This document shows positions 57,825 through 64,000 of a DNA stretch of 64,000 bases, one piece after another. Both the position numbers and the translations under genes were made by a program. Source of the DNA: Argopecten irradians. Its lineage: Eukaryota > Mollusca > Bivalvia > Pectinida > Pectinidae. The stretch is from contig NC_091142.1 in the NCBI RefSeq assembly GCF_041381155.1, positions 10,101,340 through 10,165,339 on the forward strand, written 5' to 3'. The number at the start of each line of letters is the position of its first letter. Position 1 is the stretch's first letter. Below the pieces are notes generated by a model. It did not search any database. It saw only the letters and a program-made list of their open reading frames with translations, and was not told the origin of the DNA.

Positions 57825-59950
57825 ATATAAATATTATTATATGTATTTTTTTTCAATAAATGAAGTTAATTATTTCATAAAACATAATATCACAAATGTA
57901 CGACAAATTCATTCATTGCGGCAACTTATTTGAAATCGATTTTGTTTTACCATGAGTACATTTACAGTATTAAACCGAATCTTTTTTAGAGTTATCTACC
58001 CTTGACAGCATTTTTTTCTCACACTGAGTAATGATGTAACAATCAAGCAAAATTTTATCGCAAGGACAGATAACTCGACAATTCAATAGGTTCAATCGAT
58101 AGTATCAAATATTGTGTAACTGTTTTACAATATCACAGCAAATAATTTCATCTTTAATGCGGTCAGAAATTAAATCCTACAACTAACAAGTTCAGATGAC
58201 GTTTCACTTAATAATGAAAATCACTTTATGAAATATAATCATTATGTCATCAAACACATATTGCTTCAAAATGGACGAAGCAAATTTAAATATACTATAA
58301 AATGTCTTTTTTATTTTCGTCAAAAATGTCAGTGTTTATATCAACTCTAACATGGAGATTTAAAATTCAGCTTTAACTAGCTAAAGTATACTAAAGATTG
58401 TCTAACCTCAACAACCTCTTCATCCATTTTATCAGAGTATCCATTATCAATAGATGATATACATTTACAAAGCATACAATGTATCACATTCTACGAGATC
58501 ATAATCACATGACTTCTAAAACTAATTGACATCATATAATTAAATATCAAAATAAGTACTCCTTCCCAAAACGTTCTACAATTCTTTAATTTGAGATTAT
58601 ATAGCTTGTACAGTTTGATTGTTGTGAGCAATGTTGACTCAGATATCTTTCTTCTTCATGAAATACAGTTAAATTTACATTATACAAACATATTTTAAAA
58701 AGGCATGAAGCCCAAACTCAGGTAATTGTTCAGGGTCATCAACATTAGAATTCATTTACTGACATGGAAATATTTTTTTTAATAAAAAGAAAACCCAACT
58801 ATAATTTTTGGTTAATAATTTCTCAAATGTACCTTAAAAGTAATCAGTTTAAACCTGCATTTTATTTTACTGAACTTCGTTCTCTCAACAAAGAGGGTGG
58901 CGAGCTTACTCATAATAAAGCAATGGTATACACTGAATTAAAGCTTATGGTCATATCACAAACTTGAAAAATTCTTTGACTTAAATTAAAAATTTTGAAA
59001 ATTTAATATGTAAATATGATTTTCAAGACAAACAAAATTCTACTAGCAAACATAAAATTTCATATGTGACATTCAGAATGCAGGAAATTCTATTAAAGAT
59101 TAATCATTCTCATTATTTCAAAGTTTTAAGGATCAGTTTTAAAAACTGGAGTAATATAACTATATTTACTTAAATTTAGTGAGTTTAGATGAAAAATCAA
59201 GAGCAATATGAGATGTTAGACCAGGACCTATTTGTATGGGAATATTTAATGCTGATCAATTAACATTGAGTTTAATATGATAACCTGCAGAACATTCACA
59301 TGGTCACAATTTAATGCTATTCTTAAATGTTATGTCACTCTTCCCAAAATCACTCAATAATATTATTTTGATGAAATCATTAAAAAGCCCAAAATACAAC
59401 AAATAAGACTGTTATCTGAATAGGACCAGCATTGTCCATAAAAAATAGTTTCCTTATTATAAATAAATGTCATTTAAACGAGAACTTAATTTCATTGCAG
59501 TTTCCATGACAACATATCAAAAAGGTTTGAATTGATACATCAATATCAGTTTTACTTCGAACTAAAGAATAGCCGAGTTTTTTAAAAAGAATTTCATACA
59601 GGCAATTTTAGAGAGCCTTTATTTTAAAGCTCCTTATTGACATCAACAATAAATATATGCCCTGGAATTAAATATTCTGATCTTCCAGAGTTACTTCCAT
59701 TTCTTTTAATTACCAAATCTTCCTGAAATACTTCAGAGCCTAACTTGCTTTGATTCTTCTAGATCATAACTTCCGGACACTTGATTTGTAGCTCTTCTGC
59801 TTCTGGAAGCTCTTCCATCTATGTGGTGGAAAATTTCTCTTCTTAGAGGCGTGCAAATCGAGTTGAGCTCTGTGCTGACCGAGTAAAATGAAGGGAAGTA
59901 AATCTGGTAAATCAAAATGCGGATTAGACAGCAGTAACTGTTACAGAAAT
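57825..59950. other. Intergenic DNA and 3' untranslated region of the WD40 gene
   Basis: No gene was recognised. The part just left of 59951 should be the 3' untranslated region of the minus-strand WD40 gene; an AATAAA on that strand lies at 59618-59623. Short frames here have no motif. Confidence 0.5.
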
Positions 59951-62900
59951 TTACGATTTCTTCTCGCCACGGAGAAGATATATAAATTTACTACTTCCGA
60001 TGGCGATCTTCGGGTGGTGACCTTGTCTGTCATTGTCAAGACAGTACACACCTTGTGGGAGTTCCACAATCTGTCCTGTTGTCTGAAAGGTGAAGGACAA
60101 ATGTCAAAGGTCAAGGACAAAAATAAATGGTTACAAAGGTCAAATATAAAAGGTCAAGGACAAGCATGAAAGTTCAGGAGCAAACATTAAATATACTCAA
60201 GGACTTGACTTAATGATTGATCAATTTTATCAAACACAAAAAACTAATTAATCGTATTATCACAGTGAATAAAAAGCATCAAACATAGATAAAAAATGTA
60301 TAATTCAAGGCAAAATTATGAAAATTCAGAAATCCTTACATTTAGTGTCCCACGGTCAATCACTCTGGCCATATGCATACAGGAACCACCAGCTATGATA
60401 CTGTCTCTACCGAGCCACTGACAGCAGTATACCTGTGTAACAGATGTCCAAGTTATAAATTACTTTAGTAAAAGCCTGCCTCAATCGCGATCTTCTTCCT
60501 GTATCTCGATCCAGACAAAGATCACCTGGAGTGGTTGGGGGATGCAAAGAGGGGATATCACTTTGGGCCGTTCAGTGATAAGCAAAATATTTTACATGGA
60601 GATACCTCAGAGTCAGCTGCATATTGTATGCTATTCAGAATATCTGATTTTTTCTGCGCTCATGGTAATTTCAGAGGTCAAAGGTCAAAGGGAGAAAATT
60701 AACATTTTCATTGTTTCAGTACTAATTAATTCAATATTTTTTAAAATAGAGATTACAGTTTTTTGCAGATTTTGCCCGTAAACATTGGGTTTGTGAAGTT
60801 CAGTTCAGAAAACTGATGAAAAGTTCAAAAAGTATGTCACAATGACCTAGTTAAGCATTTATTCTATTTTAGCATTAAAAACTAAAACATTTTTGCTGAA
60901 AACTAGGTATCTTAAAGATTTGATAGTTTGAAATTGATGTTTAGTACTGCACAAAGATCTTGACATGCCCTCCTTAAGATGATTACATCATAGGGTCACA
61001 TTGGCTAGGTCAAGTGCATAAATTAGGTCATATTCAATGAATGGTTGTATCTTTCTATTGATAAGAACAGAAGGAGCACAAATCCAATGAGAAATTTGAT
61101 TTATATGTTAATTGATACTACTTACCAGGCTGCATTCATTGAGTGGTTCCGGAGGCACATCCTTGATAAGCTTCATCGATGGGAAGTCCCAAATCTGGAA
61201 ATCATGACAATTTTGCATATTGAAAAAGCACAGATGATCTATCCCCGACTCCACCCAAAATCGGTCCCTTTAATTTTTGACCAATGAGAATAAATCACCC
61301 CTTCACCCTCTTCTACAGAAAAAATCCAGCACAATTTGTTTAGGCATAAAATATGTAGTTACAAAATCTGTATTTTTAAACAACAAAACCATTACATTCT
61401 CAGCTTAGAGACTGGCAGCATGGCTAGGGAAATACAGGAAACATAAATATTTTAGTGGTACATTGTAGACTAATTTTAATGGGTTTTTTTACACGAGAAA
61501 TACTGCACTAATATGATTTTACTTATTTGGTGCATTAATTGTTTATATATTCATGAGGATTATTGTGGTAATTAATTTTTGCATTAATTACCCAGTTCAA
61601 CATTGTATTTCCACTAAAATTTTAGTGCACTGAAATAAGTATGTATACAGTTTTTGAACATCTTTTTTATTTCACCATTTCATGAAACAGTTTTACACTT
61701 GTATCATTTTACCTGTAAGGCACGACTCTTCCTCCAGGAACCAGTCAATATGTGATTGTGTTCAGCATCAATTTCTAGAGAGTCACCACAAATATGTGGG
61801 CCATTGAAATGTCTAAAAACAGATAATAAATTATATTAATAAGGAAACTTTCACCTGAGTGCATAGTGATGAAACCTTCTATTGTTGATTGACATTCAAC
61901 CTTCAACACAGATATGCTACAAAATACTGGGATGTCTATCAGATCTATTTTAAACAAATGCATTTATTGATTATATTTAAAGAGACTCTATTCACTAAAA
62001 TCAACCTACCGGTATTTCTGGTTTTTTTTTTCAATGTAGTAATTAACTCACTAAAATTAACTTCCATCAGTTAACATATAACATAAAAATTCTTTAACTA
62101 TAAGTTGCAAATATTTACCTCACTGCATGTCTTTCTCTGTCATCCCAATACTGAAAAACCAAATTTACTTGTACATTTAGTGAGCTGAACTTGTATATAT
62201 ATATATACACTGTACTTTTTCACAGTGAGTAAATTTTGAATTTTTGTGCCTATTGAATTTCTCTCAACAAAACAATTTTACAATTCAGACTTTGATTAAA
62301 GGCTCTGCTTTTTTAACTAATTTGTTTAAAACATTTAACAGCAATTAATTTTTGTTATTTCTAATTCCCTGCAAACTTTAAATAGCAGAAGGCTTAGCAA
62401 ACAGCATAACATTAAAGACACAAATGAGTGCTAGTTCAGGAAACTTTACAAATGGTTCCACTTCTATCAAATAAAAAAAAATTGGGATCTAAAGATTTTA
62501 TATTATATATTCGACCACTACAACTATGAAGGTAAAGGTTATTGACATTTGCTTTGAAAATCTTTTAATTATCTTGATCATGTTTGAGATGAAATACATA
62601 GATATTTACCTAATAGATTTTGTGGCTTTTTCACTTATTTGGATTTTCCCACTATGCTAAAACAGACATATTGAGGTTTATGGATATTTGTTGTACCAGC
62701 CCCCTGTGATAAATTCATTTGGAGTACTTGGATGAAATAATGATTTTCATTTTTTTTTTTTACTAAGAGGCAAATGTGTATGGGTGTATTTACCTGAACA
62801 GTGTTGTCCCAGTCCTAATGTGATATATTGGACAGAGGTGTATGGGTATATTTACCTGAACAGTATTGTCTCAGGCCCTGTGATAAAATGGACAGAAGTG

Positions 62901-64000
62901 TTTAGGTTTTTACCTGCACTGTGTTGTCACAGCCCCCTGGGATAGGTGTAATAGATAGAGGTGTATGGGTATATGGTGTATTTACCTGAACAGTGTTGTC
63001 CCAGCCTTTTGTGATATAATAAACAAAGGTGTATTGGTGTATTTACCTGAACAGTGTTGTCCTAGCTCCCTGTGAAATACAGTGTAATAGACAGAGGTGT
63101 ATGGGTGTATTTACCTGTACTGTGTTTTCCCAGCCCCCTGTGATATAATAGACAGAGGTGTATGGGTGTATTTACCTGTACTGTGTTGTCCCAGCCCCCT
63201 GTGATGTAATAGACAGAGGTGTATGGGTATATTTACCTGTACAGTGTTGTCCCAGCCCCCTGTGATAAAATAGACAGAGGTATGTGGGTATTTACCAGTA
63301 CTGTGTTGTCCTAGCCCCCTGTGATATAATAGACAGAGGTGTATGGGTATATTTACCTGTACAGTATTGTCCCAGCCCCCTGTGATAAACACATTGGGAG
63401 TACTTGGATGGTATTGAGCTGCATAAATACGCTGTCTGTGTCCGTCCATTATTTCTCGAGAGTCACTGGTGCCAAAAAAATTTGCATATAATTATAATGA
63501 ATTCTTAGGGTAAAGACACTTATGAAGGCATAAAGGCTTTTGGAAAAGTTGGATTGCTGTTAATTTTTTTCATATGAATTCTTTTTACAGGTATAATATG
63601 TATATATATCATGCCAAGATTACTGTTGACCAAAAAGATATCGAATTTCTATTATTTGAATTTATCTTTTCTACTTATACCATATACATGTACAATGTAA
63701 ATGTCATCAAGGACTGTTACTATTTAATAAGCACTCAAATTCACATCTATTTTAACACAAATTTCTCGCAAATTTTCTGATAATTAACATGTCAATACTC
63801 TTTGCTTTTGATCAAGACAACATGTTATATTTTAAATTTCTCTTCGAATTAACCAAATTGAATAGGGTACCTCCTAAAATGTCACCCTGGCTAAACATTA
63901 AGAGGCCGGACTTTAAACTAATCAAACCAAACCAGCAATAACTTCTCACCTCGGCTCAAGTGTGTTGATTTTTTTCTTGGTTTCCTCATCGTACACGTGG
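59951..64000 (-). CDS. WD40-repeat protein, C-terminal seven exons (partial)
   Basis: Minus-strand coding exons, in order: 64000-63950 (cut by the window edge), 63465-63357, 62150-62119, 61812-61713, 61194-61126, 60432-60340, 60082-59951 (stop TAA). All internal junctions are GT/AG and the frame is kept throughout, giving 194 aa. WD40 hallmarks are clear: VYDEETKK ends one blade; DGHRQRIYAAQYHP then GGWDNTVQYWD is a full blade; GPHICGD then TGSWRKSRALQIWD is another; CCQWLGRDSIIAGGS and a final GVYCLDN...IAIGSSKFIYLL resemble the last blades. The protein is therefore the end of a beta-propeller, likely a protein-interaction scaffold. The subfamily is not recognised. The N-terminal part and promoter lie beyond the right edge. 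Intron 2 contains a minisatellite built from its own 5' splice site. Confidence 0.9.
60675..60687 (+). promoter_or_regulatory. DR1 nuclear-receptor-type site in a WD40-gene intron
   Basis: AGGTCAAAGGTCA is a perfect direct repeat of AGGTCA with one spacer base, the consensus bound by RXR or HNF4-type receptors. Three more AAGGTCA half sites lie at 60106-60163, two of them as AGGTCAAGGACA. They fall in the introns on either side of exon 60340-60432. Function is inferred from the motif only. Confidence 0.35.
62670..63395. repeat. Minisatellite of about 61 bp made from an exon-intron junction
   Basis: About ten units, each holding (plus strand) TATTTACCTG, a CAGTGTTGTCC word and AGCCCCCTGTGATA, follow one another from about 62790 up to the true junction at 63356/63357. 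On the minus strand every unit repeats the last codons of exon 63465-63357 (ITGGWDNTVQ) and its donor CAG|GTAAAT. At the far end (62696-62742) a longer, diverged piece of the same exon is present. Confidence 0.92.

Noticed and set aside
63111..63449. 112-codon minus-strand frame as an uninterrupted WD40 exon
   Set aside because: It reads through the true donor at 63356 into the minisatellite. The repeated GGWDNTVQ words are decoys, and the exon chain continues correctly at 62150.

Overview
The window is AT-rich (GC about one third by eye), intron-bearing animal DNA. Several short interspersed motifs, above all GGGAGRTAACTC, the tRNA-headed SINE copies and the AGGCCAAA-ended elements, look like those common in mollusc genomes, so a mollusc, probably a bivalve, is the best guess. 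This is inferred from motif recognition, not from a database match.

Four protein-coding genes can be supported. (1) At 3505-4770 (+) there is an intronless class A GPCR of 421 aa, closest by eye to GPR161. (2) At 36356-45689 (+) there is a six-exon gene for a 302-aa multi-pass membrane protein. Every intron is phase 0, and the protein is built from two related halves whose introns fall at matching positions. (3) At 48467-49201 (-) there is a single-exon 244-aa protein of unknown function. (4) From 59951 to beyond the right edge (-) lie the last seven exons of a WD40-repeat protein. These genes do not form a pathway that the sequence reveals; they are ordinary neighbours.

The rest is gene-poor and full of small mobile elements. 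From 5 to 36 kb there is no convincing gene, but many short non-autonomous DNA transposons with clear terminal inverted repeats (Tc1-like at 10.4 kb, TTAA-flanked at 21.9 and 32.2 kb, several others), tRNA-derived SINE pieces, tandem repeats, one perfect 32-bp-arm hairpin (25.8 kb) and a decayed non-LTR reverse transcriptase (35.2 kb). Introns 4 and 5 of the membrane-protein gene have taken up three larger elements, one of them a hAT-type copy with an intact 8-bp target duplication and a BED-finger relic.

The most unusual observations are: a 26-copy, 31-bp satellite that grew out of a reverse transcriptase coding motif (50.3-51.1 kb); an exon-intron-junction minisatellite that repeats the 5' splice site of the WD40 gene about ten times (62.7-63.4 kb); a putative solo LTR with phased heat-shock elements in front of a TATA box (57.1-57.8 kb); the intron-matched internal duplication of the membrane protein; and a strong excess of the palindrome TGACGTCA across the window. 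All were read by eye; no search or fold program was run.
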